Below are positions 25,486 through 34,813 of a DNA stretch of 64,000 bases, piece by piece (positions within the stretch are counted from its first letter, which is position 1; every line of letters starts with the position of its first letter). This DNA is from Methanolobus psychrophilus R15 (GTDB lineage: Archaea > Halobacteriota > Methanosarcinia > Methanosarcinales > Methanosarcinaceae), in NCBI GenBank assembly GCA_000306725.1, contig CP003083.1:2046001-2110000 (forward strand). Direction: 5' to 3'. Under the pieces are notes generated by a model, which was not told where the DNA came from, did not search any database, and saw nothing but the letters and a program-made list of their open reading frames with translations. Position numbers and translations under genes: made by a program.

Positions 25486-28400
25486 ATGATTCCCATGAAA
25501 ACGAAAAGATATGTGCTTCCCTTAACACTGATGTTTATTGCAACATTTCTTTTTAGCCCCCTGGCTGTCAGTGCCAGCACTGACGCAAAGGATTTGAATT
25601 CACATGCTGTTGCTCTCACAAAAGATGGAACTTACGACAAGGCACTCGAATATTATAACAAGGCTCTCGCTCTGGATTCCTCAAATGCCGAAACGCTGGA
25701 TAATAAGGTCTCAACTCTGTTCCTGTCGGGGCAGTATCAGGAAGCTTATGACGTAAACAAAATCCTGCTCAACAGATATCCAGGCTCCCCTACAGCACAT
25801 TTCAAGAAAGGGCTTATCCTTTCCGCGACAGGGGATCATGAGAATGCTATAAGTGCCTACGACATGTCTCTGAACATGCTTGCAAAAGGCGGTTCTGACT
25901 ATGATAATGGTTTTGACATCGGCAGCATTGTTCTGTCTCAGGGAAACAATATATCCCAATTAACGGAGTTTGACTCACGGGCTGCTACCATATTGTATCA
26001 CAAGGGCAAAGCACTCGAGAAAGCTGGCAGATACGAGGAAGCTCTGGTGTGCTATGAGAATGCCACTGCACTCACATCATTCTATGCAGATTCATTGCAT
26101 AGGAAGGCCCTCAAGTCTTATGGCTCCGGAGAGCATGACAAGGCTGTTCAACTGTTAGACATTGTCCTCTTAATTGAACCTTACAATGCCGTAGTATGGT
26201 ATGAAAAAGGGCTTGCACTCGATGCAATGGGAAATTATGAGGATGCCATTGGTTGTTATAGCCAGGCGGTTGTGCTTGATCCCTCTTACGAGGACGCTCT
26301 TTTGAACAGGGCAAAGGCCTGGGAAAAAACAGGTGCTATCGGAGAAGCAATAGAGGATTATGATCTCCTGCTTATGGTCAATCCCTCCAGTTCCGAAGCA
26401 TGGTATGGCATGGGACGCAATTATGAGGACCAGGGAAACTATGAGTATGCTTTAAGGGCATATGAACAGATTCTTACATATGATCCTGCCAATAAGGAGA
26501 TCTGGTCAAAGAAAGGCTTTCTGCTGGATTCCCTGGGTATGTACGATGAAGCTATCCTTGCCTATGATATGGCCCTTCAGATTCAGAACCAGCGCAGGCT
26601 CTCACTTTCAAATCCGGTTGATACGCCGGATATTTTTGCTTCAAGCATCGATGTGATGGCTTCCTATGATGAGCAACCTGTTTTCACATCCGATACTGCC
26701 GGGATATGGTATAATAAAGGACTGGCCTATGACCGGCTTGGCAGACACACGGAGGCTGTCGATGCCTATGACAGGGTGCTGGGTCAGGAAAAGGGCTTTG
26801 CTATCGTGTGGTATAAGAAGGCTGTTGCACTGGACAATTTGCAACAGTACGATAAAGCCATTGATTGCTATGCTCAGGCTCTCAAAATAGATTCATCCTA
26901 TCCCCGGGTATGGTATGAGATGGGTCAGGATTATGACCGGCTTGGAAAAAGCAGTATGGCGCTGAAATCTTATTCAAGTGCTCTCAGTCTGGATCCGCAT
27001 CTTGCAGCTGCCTGGTATGCCGGTGCTGCAGATCTCTCCCGGCTTGGAAAACACAGCGATGCAATAGGATATTATGACAGAGTTCTTGAACTTGAGCCCG
27101 GCTTCGTAGATGCATGGTTCAATAAAGGCAATTCCCTGGACAGCCTGGGAAGATCGGCCGAAGCTATCGTTTGCTATGAAAAGGTGCTTGAGTTGCAGCC
27201 CTCGCATCCTGGTGCAACAGAGAAGATGAATGCCGGACTTCAGAAGCAGAACGGCACTTCCAGCATTCTTCTGAGATCCATGACCATTGCGAACAACAAC
27301 AACAAATTGTCAGGGAACACAGCTAACGATATGCTGTTGCCCAATGCCTTTGTTCTGTACAACAGCTTTTCACCTGCACCCGCGTATAGCACAAGGAAAG
27401 CTGCTGGTACCTATGAAACACTTGGCATGCCTGTAAGCCTTGATCAGTTATGGGCAGGCAAAGGCGATGCTCTCAATGGTATGAACATGCCTGAAGATGC
27501 CATGACCTGTTATGATAAGGCGCTGCTGTTGAACAGTGATTCAACCGCCGCATGGTCTGGTAGAGGCTACTCTCTGGATCTGTTAGGCATGCACGAGGAA
27601 GCACTTGTATCCCATGAAAAGGCTCTTTCATTACAGCCTAATGACCCTGATGCCCTTCTTAAGGCAGGGATATCACATTATAACAATAAGGATGAATGGG
27701 CAGCACTGGAATACTTCTATAGGGTGCTGCAACAGGAACCTGGCAACCAGAAAGCTCTATACTATAAGGCGTCTGTATGTGAAAGCCTTTCACTGTATGC
27801 TTACGCCATAGAGTCTTATGATGCTATGCTGGCAGAAGACCCTCAGAACACCGAAATCTGGTATATGCGGGGATTGGCGCAATATAAGGCTTACATGTAT
27901 GATGACTCACTGGAATCTTTTGATAAGGTTCTGGAGCATGATAATTCAAATGTGACCGTGCTTATGTACCAGAGCATGTCCTCGGCGCAGATGGGTAATT
28001 ACGGCAAAGCTATCGGCTACAATGAGCGCATACTGGAGATACATCCGGATGACACTGAGGTACTTTTCATAATGGGAACAACCTACGAGAAAGCCGGCCA
28101 GTACCCAATGGCTATTGAGGTATACGACCGGATACTTGAACTTGAGCCCGAGAATACCAAAGCATGGAACCAGAAGGGATTTGCCTATTATCTCATGGGC
28201 GATCCGGCAACTGCAGCGGATATGTTTGACAAGTCAATATCTATTGACTCTGGAAATCCCTCTGCCTGGTATCACAGGGGTATGCTCGCCTATATGCTCA
28301 GTAGTCCCAAAGGTGCTGTCTATTATTACGATAAGGCACTCGAGCTGGATCCCGACTGTGTCACTGCATGGTATAACAGGGGCTTTGTCCAGAATGTCCG

Positions 28401-28692
28401 GGGAGATACAGAAGGTGCAATTGTGAGTTATGACAGAGTACTGGAATTGGATCCCACTTCCGTTTCAGCTATGTACAATAAGGAATTTGCCCTGTATCGT
28501 CTGGGTAAGTCCTCGGAAGCCGCCCGGCTACACGAGATGATAGGGCTCATAGATCCTGAATTCGTTACCTCTTTGCAGGACAGGGGCACAGCTTTCTTCC
28601 TGCCGACAGCCTATAGTGACACACTTGACTATGAGCTGCCGGTAAGATGGTACAATGGCACTACCGAGTATATCCGGGTGAGTGAGAAGTAA
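25486..28692 (+). CDS. Large secreted tetratricopeptide-repeat protein
   Basis: The 1068-residue protein starts with a signal peptide (about residues 1-30, ending near VSAST). About two dozen TPRs of the pattern AW..KG..L...G...EAI..YD..L.L.P fill the rest. Two linkers without repeats occur near residues 367-405 and 600-650. There is no C-terminal anchor. It is likely an extracellular scaffold, which is an unusual place for such a long TPR array. An alternative ATG lies three codons in. The repeats are much more regular than in the cytoplasmic TPR protein at 21033 and closely related to one another. Confidence 0.9.
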   Translation: MIPMKTKRYVLPLTLMFIATFLFSPLAVSASTDAKDLNSHAVALTKDGTYDKALEYYNKALALDSSNAETLDNKVSTLFLSGQYQEAYDVNKILLNRYPGSPTAHFKKGLILSATGDHENAISAYDMSLNMLAKGGSDYDNGFDIGSIVLSQGNNISQLTEFDSRAATILYHKGKALEKAGRYEEALVCYENATALTSFYADSLHRKALKSYGSGEHDKAVQLLDIVLLIEPYNAVVWYEKGLALDAMGNYEDAIGCYSQAVVLDPSYEDALLNRAKAWEKTGAIGEAIEDYDLLLMVNPSSSEAWYGMGRNYEDQGNYEYALRAYEQILTYDPANKEIWSKKGFLLDSLGMYDEAILAYDMALQIQNQRRLSLSNPVDTPDIFASSIDVMASYDEQPVFTSDTAGIWYNKGLAYDRLGRHTEAVDAYDRVLGQEKGFAIVWYKKAVALDNLQQYDKAIDCYAQALKIDSSYPRVWYEMGQDYDRLGKSSMALKSYSSALSLDPHLAAAWYAGAADLSRLGKHSDAIGYYDRVLELEPGFVDAWFNKGNSLDSLGRSAEAIVCYEKVLELQPSHPGATEKMNAGLQKQNGTSSILLRSMTIANNNNKLSGNTANDMLLPNAFVLYNSFSPAPAYSTRKAAGTYETLGMPVSLDQLWAGKGDALNGMNMPEDAMTCYDKALLLNSDSTAAWSGRGYSLDLLGMHEEALVSHEKALSLQPNDPDALLKAGISHYNNKDEWAALEYFYRVLQQEPGNQKALYYKASVCESLSLYAYAIESYDAMLAEDPQNTEIWYMRGLAQYKAYMYDDSLESFDKVLEHDNSNVTVLMYQSMSSAQMGNYGKAIGYNERILEIHPDDTEVLFIMGTTYEKAGQYPMAIEVYDRILELEPENTKAWNQKGFAYYLMGDPATAADMFDKSISIDSGNPSAWYHRGMLAYMLSSPKGAVYYYDKALELDPDCVTAWYNRGFVQNVRGDTEGAIVSYDRVLELDPTSVSAMYNKEFALYRLGKSSEAARLHEMIGLIDPEFVTSLQDRGTAFFLPTAYSDTLDYELPVRWYNGTTEYIRVSEK

Positions 28693-28747
28693 GTTGCAGG
28701 GGTGGATATCACAAACTTTATTGTGCATATCCTCCCTTTCATCATCC

Positions 28748-29419
28748 ATGCTAAAATCCCTTATTTTTGATATGGATGGTGTGCTGCTGGACTCTATGCA
28801 GTCCCATGCAGATGCATGGATACAGGTTTCCCGTGAATGGGGTGTTCATGTCAGCAGGGATGATATCTATGAGATAGAAGGGGCCAATCATATACTGGGT
28901 CTTCAGTGGCTTTTCCAGAAGGCTGGAAGGGATCTGGATCCCAGACATTACGATCCTATACTCGCCAGGAAAGTGGAGATATTTTCCAGCATAGCCCGGG
29001 TGAGGCCTTTTGAGGGAATCTATGATTGCCTTGAGAAACTCGGTCGACTGTTCGATCTTGCCGTTGTGACAGGCTCCGAGAGAGTAACAGTCATGCGATT
29101 ACTGGATGAGTTCTTCCCGGACATATTCAATGTGGTCGTGTGCGGGGATGACGTGCAGCGAGGAAAACCCTTTCCTGACCCATACCTGAAAGCTGTGGAA
29201 ATGCTTGGTATCCTGAAGGAAGAATGCATAGTCATCGAGAATGCTCCTATGGGCGTTGAGGCTGCAAAAAGTGCCGGGCTTTTTTGCGTGGGCGTTCCCA
29301 CTTACGTTGCTGCCGATAAGTTATCAAAGGCAGATGTTGTACTGGATAACCATTCATTTCTCTCCGGCTACCTGTTGCGGATGATTCCGGATCATCCTTC
29401 GGAAGGTTTTAAAGCGTAA
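28748..29419 (+). CDS. HAD-superfamily hydrolase, beta-phosphoglucomutase-like
   Basis: The 223-residue protein (from ATG 28748) has HAD motif I LIFDMDGVLLDSM (residues 5-17, nucleophile Asp), a helical cap, motif II VVTGSE, motif III Lys in VQRGKPFPDPY and motif IV VIENAPMGVEAA. This is the order seen in phosphoglycolate phosphatase and beta-phosphoglucomutase. The substrate cannot be named. No ribosome-binding site lies upstream, so a very short leader is possible. The next gene starts 17 bases after its stop. Confidence 0.9.
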   Translation: MLKSLIFDMDGVLLDSMQSHADAWIQVSREWGVHVSRDDIYEIEGANHILGLQWLFQKAGRDLDPRHYDPILARKVEIFSSIARVRPFEGIYDCLEKLGRLFDLAVVTGSERVTVMRLLDEFFPDIFNVVVCGDDVQRGKPFPDPYLKAVEMLGILKEECIVIENAPMGVEAAKSAGLFCVGVPTYVAADKLSKADVVLDNHSFLSGYLLRMIPDHPSEGFKA

Positions 29420-29436
29420 TTTTCCAATATATATGT

Positions 29437-30168
29437 ATGGATAATACGATTGATAGTACAGATCCAAGAGAGCGGCTTCTGGAAGACCTGAGAGGTCTTA
29501 AACAGGATTTCAGCAAGGATCCCACTATGGACAACCTGTTCCAGATAGCCGTTATATATGACGCACTTGGGCAGACCGAACGCGGCATAGGTTTTGCAGA
29601 GGCTTTCCTCATGCAGATAGAAGATGAAATGGAAAGGCTCGTGATGAACACAATGGTCCTGAGCATGGTGGATAGGGATGATGAGGCAGTTAAACTCCTG
29701 GGCGAAGCAGAGGAAAAGTTCCCGGAGGACATCCGGCTGAAAAGATACAAGGGCATGCTGCTTAACAAGCAAAGGAAGTTCCAAGAAGCTGTTGATGCAT
29801 TTAAGGTCTTGCTGGAAAAAGATTCCGGCGACCTTGAGGCGGTATCCGGAAAGATCATCGCTCTCCTTGGGTTAAAAAAGCATGATCAGGCCATGAAAGC
29901 ATATCAGGCTTCTATCAGTATAACTCCACGGGAAGCCCCGCAATGGCATTTCAAGGGCATGCTTGACGGCCTGATGGGTGAGCATCTTTCAAGGATGCAG
30001 CAGAACGGTCTGAATGAAGATCACAATAAGAAACTTTCAGAAAGCTTCATGCGCATCAGTAGCCTGATCGATAATTTCGGTCCGGATGTACGTAACTTTT
30101 ACAGGATGGGACAAGTGGCAGGGAAGGAGGCTTACCATCTGACAATGGATGATGCGGAGGAAAAATAA
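29437..30168 (+). CDS. Cytoplasmic TPR protein
   Basis: This 243-residue acidic helical protein has four to five TPR-like units (LFQIAVIYDALGQTERGIGFAE, then KYKGMLLNKQRKFQEAVDAF-like, then GKIIALLGLKKHDQAMKAY). There is no signal peptide. It follows the HAD gene by 17 bases, and TTTTAAAG about 25 bases upstream could give a leaderless transcript. Its function is unknown. It closes a TPR-rich stretch begun at 21033. Confidence 0.82.
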   Translation: MDNTIDSTDPRERLLEDLRGLKQDFSKDPTMDNLFQIAVIYDALGQTERGIGFAEAFLMQIEDEMERLVMNTMVLSMVDRDDEAVKLLGEAEEKFPEDIRLKRYKGMLLNKQRKFQEAVDAFKVLLEKDSGDLEAVSGKIIALLGLKKHDQAMKAYQASISITPREAPQWHFKGMLDGLMGEHLSRMQQNGLNEDHNKKLSESFMRISSLIDNFGPDVRNFYRMGQVAGKEAYHLTMDDAEEK

Positions 30169-30169
30169 G

Positions 30170-30210
30170 CTCCATTTAACAGAGAAAATTTTCTTCTCTA
30201 TCTCTTTTTC
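30170..30210 (+). terminator. Hairpin and T-rich tract after the TPR gene
   Basis: CAGAGAA...TTCTTCTCT can pair imperfectly and is followed by ATCTCTTTTTC. Several further T-runs follow before the cysteate synthase promoter. Confidence 0.4.
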
Positions 30211-30381
30211 ATTCCCTCTTCTTCAGTTCATGTTTTTGGACATGCGCGTATCATTGTTTATGTATATTTTCCTATTATATGTCCTGTATGTATTAATAAC
30301 TCCTTACTATTTGCCCTACTCCGGTAAAATATGCTCCGAGAAGGGATAGTTTTATAACTTATTTTTGTCCACTTTGAGTTA

Positions 30382-31632
30382 ATGAATAAGTATACTGTCA
30401 GATGCTTGCACTGTGGAGAGGCCCATGAACCATATTCACTGAGTTGCAGGAATGGTGACGATGCTCTCCTGCGTGCCGAGTATTCAGCCAGGCTGCTTCA
30501 TCCTGCGGACATGCCTGGTATATGGCGGTATAAGGAATGGTTGCCTGTACAGGGCATCATCGAAGAAGGTTCGGGAAAGACTGTCACTTATAAAAGTGAG
30601 AAGTTTGCTTCAAAGCTGGGGCTTAAGGACCTGTGGATAGCCTTCAATGGTTACTGGCCTCAAAGAGATGCCAGGATGATGACCTGCACATTCAAGGACC
30701 TGGAATCATTCCCTACCATGCAGCGCCTGAGGGAGCAGGACGAGGCAAGGATAATGGTGGTTGCATCTGCAGGCAACACCGCAAGAGCCTTTTCCCACGT
30801 GTGCAGCATCACCGGACAGCCGTTGCTCCTGGTTGTACCGCAGGCGAGCTCACACAGGTTATGGACGACCCATGAAGACACCTCCGCGGTCTTCCTGGCC
30901 ACAGTAGAAGGTGATTACTTTGATGCTATTTCTCTTGCAGGCAAGATTGCCTCAAGAGAAGGGTTTGTGAATGAAGGCGGGGCCAGGAACGTCGCCAGGA
31001 GGGACGGCATGGGGACTGTTATGCTTGATGCCGTCCTCACGGCAGGTTCACTTCCGGATCATTATTTCCAGGCGGTGGGAAGCGGCACAGGCGGAATATC
31101 TGCCTGGGAGGCATCCATGCGGCTGATAGGGGATGGCAGGTTTGGCTCAAAGCTCCCACGCCTTCATCTGGCACAGAGCCTTCCCTGTGCTCCGCTGTAC
31201 TCTCTTAAGTATGCAACTGATGCTGTTGAACCAGCATGTCCCGGAGGGATGTATGATGACGTGCTGTTTAACCGCAAACCTCCATATGCAATAAAAGGAG
31301 GCGTCAGGGACGCGCTCGAAGCTACAGGCGGCACTGTATATGCAATAAGGAATGAGGAAGCTGCTGAATCACAGTCCGTATTTGAAAAAGAAGAAGGAAT
31401 AGACATAAATCCTGCTGCTGCGGTGGCTGTTGCAGCACTAGTGAAAGCAGAACGGGAAGGCAGTGTCCAGCCCGACGACCGGATAGTCCTGAACATAACC
31501 GGCGGAGGTCAGAAGAGACTGATGCAGGATTATCCTGTAAAGATAATTGAGCCATCTGTAAGGGTGTCTGCAAAGGATCCCCAAGCAGAGGATATGATTG
31601 TAACTATGGTACAAAGTGTGTTTGGTGTATAG
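30382..31632 (+). CDS. Cysteate synthase (coenzyme M biosynthesis)
   Basis: This 416-residue PLP enzyme is derived from threonine synthase. In Methanosarcinales it makes L-cysteate from O-phosphoserine and sulfite as the first step of coenzyme M synthesis. An N-terminal CLHCG zinc-like motif is followed by the PLP lysine in [10 protein letters not shown], the [10 protein letters not shown] phosphate/substrate loop and [17 protein letters not shown]-like TTTATAAC at 30350-30357 lies about 25-30 bases before the ATG, so the message is probably almost leaderless. It ends in TAG followed two codons later by TGA. The next gene starts 2 bases on, so it heads the operon. Confidence 0.94.
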   Translation: MNKYTVRCLHCGEAHEPYSLSCRNGDDALLRAEYSARLLHPADMPGIWRYKEWLPVQGIIEEGSGKTVTYKSEKFASKLGLKDLWIAFNGYWPQRDARMMTCTFKDLESFPTMQRLREQDEARIMVVASAGNTARAFSHVCSITGQPLLLVVPQASSHRLWTTHEDTSAVFLATVEGDYFDAISLAGKIASREGFVNEGGARNVARRDGMGTVMLDAVLTAGSLPDHYFQAVGSGTGGISAWEASMRLIGDGRFGSKLPRLHLAQSLPCAPLYSLKYATDAVEPACPGGMYDDVLFNRKPPYAIKGGVRDALEATGGTVYAIRNEEAAESQSVFEKEEGIDINPAAAVAVAALVKAEREGSVQPDDRIVLNITGGGQKRLMQDYPVKIIEPSVRVSAKDPQAEDMIVTMVQSVFGV

Positions 31633-31634
31633 AT

Positions 31635-32399
31635 ATGAACGAAGAACTGACTCTAACAATACTTGGCGGTGTCGATAAGGACGGGGTCCCAGAACCTGTG
31701 AAATTCCTGGAAGTAAGCAAAGGCGAGATCATAGGAATTGTGGGGCCGACCGGCTCCGGCAAGAGCACCCTCATAGATGATATAGAACAGCTTGCACAGG
31801 GAGACACGCCTACTGGCAGGTCCATACTTATCAACGGTAAAAGGCCGGATGCTGTTATCCGTGTAGATCCGCGGAAAAAACTTGTAGCACAGTTGTCCCA
31901 GAAGATGCATTTCCTGGCAGACATGACAGTTGTGGATTTCCTGCACATGCATGCGCGCAGCAGGGGTAAGGGGCCTGAGCTCGTGGACAGGGTTATCGAA
32001 CTTGCCAACACCCTGACAGGAGAGCCGATATCCCCCGACCATTACCTGACAGTCCTCAGCGGAGGCCAGTCACGGTCCCTGATGACAGCAGACATTGCGG
32101 TCATAAGTGATTCCCCGGTAGTCCTGATAGACGAGATCGAGAATGCAGGTATTAAAAAGCAGGAGGCTCTAAAGTTGCTTTCAGGCGAGGGTAAGATCGT
32201 TGTTGTAGTCACTCATGACCCGGTCCTGGCACTGATGGCATCCCGCAGGATAGTTATCCGCAACGGTGCAATGATGGACATCATCACCACCAGCAGGGAG
32301 GAGCAGGATGTGTGTGGCAGGATCACTCAGGTGGACAACTGGCTCATGTCCCTGAGGGATACCATTCGCAGGGGAGAGATCGTAGAGGAGCTGGCATGA
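31635..32399 (+). CDS. Soluble ABC-type ATPase of the coenzyme M cluster
   Basis: This 254-residue ABC ATPase has Walker [10 protein letters not shown] (near residues 37-45), Q-loop QLSQKMHFL, signature LSGGQSRSL, Walker [12 protein letters not shown] and switch His in VVVTHDP. There is no membrane partner anywhere in the cluster, so it is not a normal transporter subunit. Its stop overlaps the start of the GTPase gene. I infer a role in assembling or activating a cofactor-bearing protein with the next two products. Other soluble ABC proteins of methanogens (AtwA-type) activate methyl-CoM reductase. This one is shorter and has a single domain. Confidence 0.88.
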   Translation: MNEELTLTILGGVDKDGVPEPVKFLEVSKGEIIGIVGPTGSGKSTLIDDIEQLAQGDTPTGRSILINGKRPDAVIRVDPRKKLVAQLSQKMHFLADMTVVDFLHMHARSRGKGPELVDRVIELANTLTGEPISPDHYLTVLSGGQSRSLMTADIAVISDSPVVLIDEIENAGIKKQEALKLLSGEGKIVVVVTHDPVLALMASRRIVIRNGAMMDIITTSREEQDVCGRITQVDNWLMSLRDTIRRGEIVEELA

Positions 32400-33094
32400 A
32401 GCTGGTGGTACTTGCGGGTACCCCTGGTTCAGGTAAAACATCTGTGCTGCTCCATACCATCAGGTCGCTTATTAAAAGCGGAAAGAAACCGGCTGTCGTT
32501 AAGGTTGATTGCCTGTGGACAGATGACGATCAGCGCTTCAGCAAGCTTGGCATCCCGGTACATGTGGGTCTTGCAAAGGATATGTGTCCTGATCATTTCA
32601 CTATCTATAACACCGATGCAATGCTGGATTGGGGGACATCAAATGGGGCTGACATAGTTTTGAACGAGACTGCAGGACTGTGCCTTCGATGTGCTCCATA
32701 CCCGGACGAATGCCTTGCCATCTGCGTGATCGATGTGACAACCGGACCTAACACGCCCCTGAAAGTAGGCCCCCTGCTCACAACTGCGGATATAGTCGTT
32801 ATGACAAAAGGCGACCTGGTTTCCCAGGCCGAGAGGGAGGTATTCAGGGAGAGGGTGCTTGATGTCAATCCCGGATGTATCATAGTTGAGGCTAACGGCC
32901 TTACCGGAAAAGGGGCTTTCGAACTTGCTGAAATGGTCACCGGAGGCCCGGATGTGTGTGAGAACATGGTGTTGCGATACAATCCGCCGCTTGCCATATG
33001 CTCCCTGTGTACAGGAGAGACCCGTGTGGCGCGCAAGCATCACATGGGTGTGCTTAGGCAGCTTGACGGTTTCATGGAGTACAGGGGTGAGTGA
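32396..33094 (+). CDS. G3E-like P-loop GTPase (metallochaperone type)
   Basis: The 232-residue protein starts at ATG 32396 inside the previous stop. Walker A is [10 protein letters not shown] (near residues 6-15). [12 protein letters not shown] and [16 protein letters not shown] carry the switch regions with several cysteines. VVMTKGDLV is the TKxD-type base-recognition motif. [11 protein letters not shown] and a C-terminal CSLCTG motif complete it. This layout recalls HypB/UreG/CooC-type GTPases that load metal centres. The cysteines CLRCAP and CSLC could hold a metal ion or bridge a dimer. Confidence 0.85.
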   Translation: MKLVVLAGTPGSGKTSVLLHTIRSLIKSGKKPAVVKVDCLWTDDDQRFSKLGIPVHVGLAKDMCPDHFTIYNTDAMLDWGTSNGADIVLNETAGLCLRCAPYPDECLAICVIDVTTGPNTPLKVGPLLTTADIVVMTKGDLVSQAEREVFRERVLDVNPGCIIVEANGLTGKGAFELAEMVTGGPDVCENMVLRYNPPLAICSLCTGETRVARKHHMGVLRQLDGFMEYRGE

Positions 33095-33097
33095 ACA

Positions 33098-33730
33098 TTG
33101 ACCGATATCCTGTCACTCCTGCCTGGGTACAACTGCGGAAGCTGCGGCTTCAGGCAGTGCAGGGATTTTGCTGCACAGCTGAAAAGTTCGGAGGATCTCC
33201 ATCGCTGTCCTTTCCTCGAGAGGGACACGTTCAGGGAGAATCTCGATAAACTGACAGCTCTTGTAGGTACCGGCACACCTCCGGAAGAAAAGATAATAGG
33301 CATTATCGACGGGCTTGAAGCGGATTTCATGCTGGCTCCTCTCAGGGACGAATGCTCCTGCAGGGAGTTCATCCATCCTTTCGATGGCTCAGTTGAGATA
33401 CAGGTCGGTGATTTCATCAGATACAGGCCACTTGCCTGTCCTGTCACTCATTTTGCAAAAGTGATCGATATAGATCCCGGCATATACACTATACACCTTG
33501 TGGGTCCCCTGCATCGCTTGGGCAGGGAGGACTTTAAGTTCAAGGATCTTGGCCTTTGCATGATACTTGCCTTTGAGGGCAGGATTTCCAGAGGGCAGCT
33601 TCCAAAGGTGGGCCAGACAGTCAAATTCATCCCGGAATACTGTATGATGCAGAAAGTCCACTCCGGGATGGTCGTGGGTGTAGAGGGTAAGGATATACGT
33701 ATAGAGGGTATAGACCTGAAGGTATGGTGA
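33098..33730 (+). CDS. Fe-S protein with PF04060-type four-cysteine motif
   Basis: This 210-residue protein starts at TTG 33098, with GGGGTGA eight bases before. Residues of about 9-40 have [18 protein letters not shown] followed by a Cys in RCPF. This is the four-cysteine [4Fe-4S] motif seen in the corrinoid protein subunit CdhE and in reductive activators. Further cysteines occur in DECSCREF. The rest (about residues 100-210) is beta-rich, [18 protein letters not shown] then [11 protein letters not shown]. It probably donates electrons or a cluster. It overlaps comD by 7 bases. Confidence 0.85.
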   Translation: MTDILSLLPGYNCGSCGFRQCRDFAAQLKSSEDLHRCPFLERDTFRENLDKLTALVGTGTPPEEKIIGIIDGLEADFMLAPLRDECSCREFIHPFDGSVEIQVGDFIRYRPLACPVTHFAKVIDIDPGIYTIHLVGPLHRLGREDFKFKDLGLCMILAFEGRISRGQLPKVGQTVKFIPEYCMMQKVHSGMVVGVEGKDIRIEGIDLKVW

Positions 33731-34242
33731 AACCTTTGCCGGCGGGTGTAACCTCTTCGGAGGCCGTATACCAGGGTATGAAGAGAGCAGGCATTGACTT
33801 TGTAGTCAGTGTGCCCTGCCTTAACCTGAAGGAAGTTATCCCAATGGTGGACAGGGACCCTGATATCATCCACGTGCCTGTGACCAGGGAGGAAGAGGGT
33901 GTCGGAGTATGTGCAGGCGCCTACATGGGAGGCAGAAGGCCTGCGATGCTGATGCAAAACTCGGGGCTTGGGAATTCTGTCAATGCGCTTGCCTCTTTGA
34001 ACCAATTGTATGGCATTCCTCTTGTAATGATAATGAGCCACCGCGGGGTTGAAGGCGAGCCTATATGTGCCCAGGTGCCCATGGGGGAGCTGACTACGCA
34101 GTTGCTGGAAATACTTAAAATCCCTTATTTTTTTCCGGATTCAAAGGCCGATGCAATAGAGAAGATACAGGTGGCCTGGAAAACTGCACTTGAGGGAAGA
34201 AGACCTTCTGCAGTGCTTTTGCCAATCCCTTTCTGGAGGTAA
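33724..34242 (+). CDS. comD: Sulfopyruvate decarboxylase, alpha subunit
   Basis: The 172-residue subunit carries the N-terminal pyrimidine-binding half of a ThDP decarboxylase. [21 protein letters not shown] lies near residues 12-32, then the catalytic Glu in [16 protein letters not shown] and [15 protein letters not shown]. With ComE it converts 3-sulfopyruvate to sulfoacetaldehyde in coenzyme M synthesis. In some Methanosarcina the two halves are one polypeptide (from memory). Here they are separate genes. It is read in overlap with the Fe-S gene. Confidence 0.95.
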   Translation: MVKPLPAGVTSSEAVYQGMKRAGIDFVVSVPCLNLKEVIPMVDRDPDIIHVPVTREEEGVGVCAGAYMGGRRPAMLMQNSGLGNSVNALASLNQLYGIPLVMIMSHRGVEGEPICAQVPMGELTTQLLEILKIPYFFPDSKADAIEKIQVAWKTALEGRRPSAVLLPIPFWR

Positions 34243-34249
34243 TATAAGT

Positions 34250-34813
34250 ATGCAACGTATCGACGCTATCAGGGACATAGCCCAAAAAGCAGGGCAAGAT
34301 GATGCTCTCCTTGTATGTAATATCGGTATACCCTGCAAGGAACTCTACAGCGTATGCGACACTCCTGGCAATTTCTACATGCTCGGCTCCATGGGCCTGG
34401 CCTCGTCCATTGGTCTTGGCCTTGCGCTTTCCCTTCCCAGAAGGAAGATCATAGCCATTGATGGCGACGGCTCTGTACTCATGAATCTGGGGAGCCTGGC
34501 AACCATAGCTACACAGGCCATGGAAAATTATCTTCTTGTCATAATTGATAACGGCTCTTACGGTTCCACAGGCGATCAGCCTACAGCAACATCAAAAGGA
34601 GCTGATCTGGCAGAGATTGCAAAGGGAGCCGGCAACAGCAGGGTCTGCCGGACCGACAACCATGAGGAACTGATACATATTCTGCAGGGTAATGATCACG
34701 ATATTATTGTTGTGAAAGTGGATCCCGGGAATGCAGATGTTCCAAATATCAGCATGTGTCCGGGAGATATACTGCGCAGGTTCATGGCCGGATTGTATCA
34801 ACCATCTGACTAA
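34250..34813 (+). CDS. comE: Sulfopyruvate decarboxylase, beta subunit
   Basis: The start is ATG 34250 with GGAGGT at 34235-34240, giving 187 residues. This is the ThDP-binding half. FYMLGSMGLASSIGLGLAL is followed by the diphosphate motif GDGSVLMNLGSLATIA with Asn about 26 residues on (IIDNGSYGSTGDQ). It partners ComD. Its 3' end overlaps the 3' end of the convergent marker-16 gene by 32 bases. Confidence 0.95.
   Translation: MQRIDAIRDIAQKAGQDDALLVCNIGIPCKELYSVCDTPGNFYMLGSMGLASSIGLGLALSLPRRKIIAIDGDGSVLMNLGSLATIATQAMENYLLVIIDNGSYGSTGDQPTATSKGADLAEIAKGAGNSRVCRTDNHEELIHILQGNDHDIIVVKVDPGNADVPNISMCPGDILRRFMAGLYQPSD

Noticed and set aside
31630..31638. Pyrrolysine readthrough from cysteate synthase into the ABC ATPase
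   Set aside because: TAG is followed two codons later by TGA, and the next gene is in another frame.
34782..34813. Antisense regulation by the comE/marker-16 3' overlap
   Set aside because: A 32-base convergent overlap of stops is common in compact genomes and shows no extra structure.
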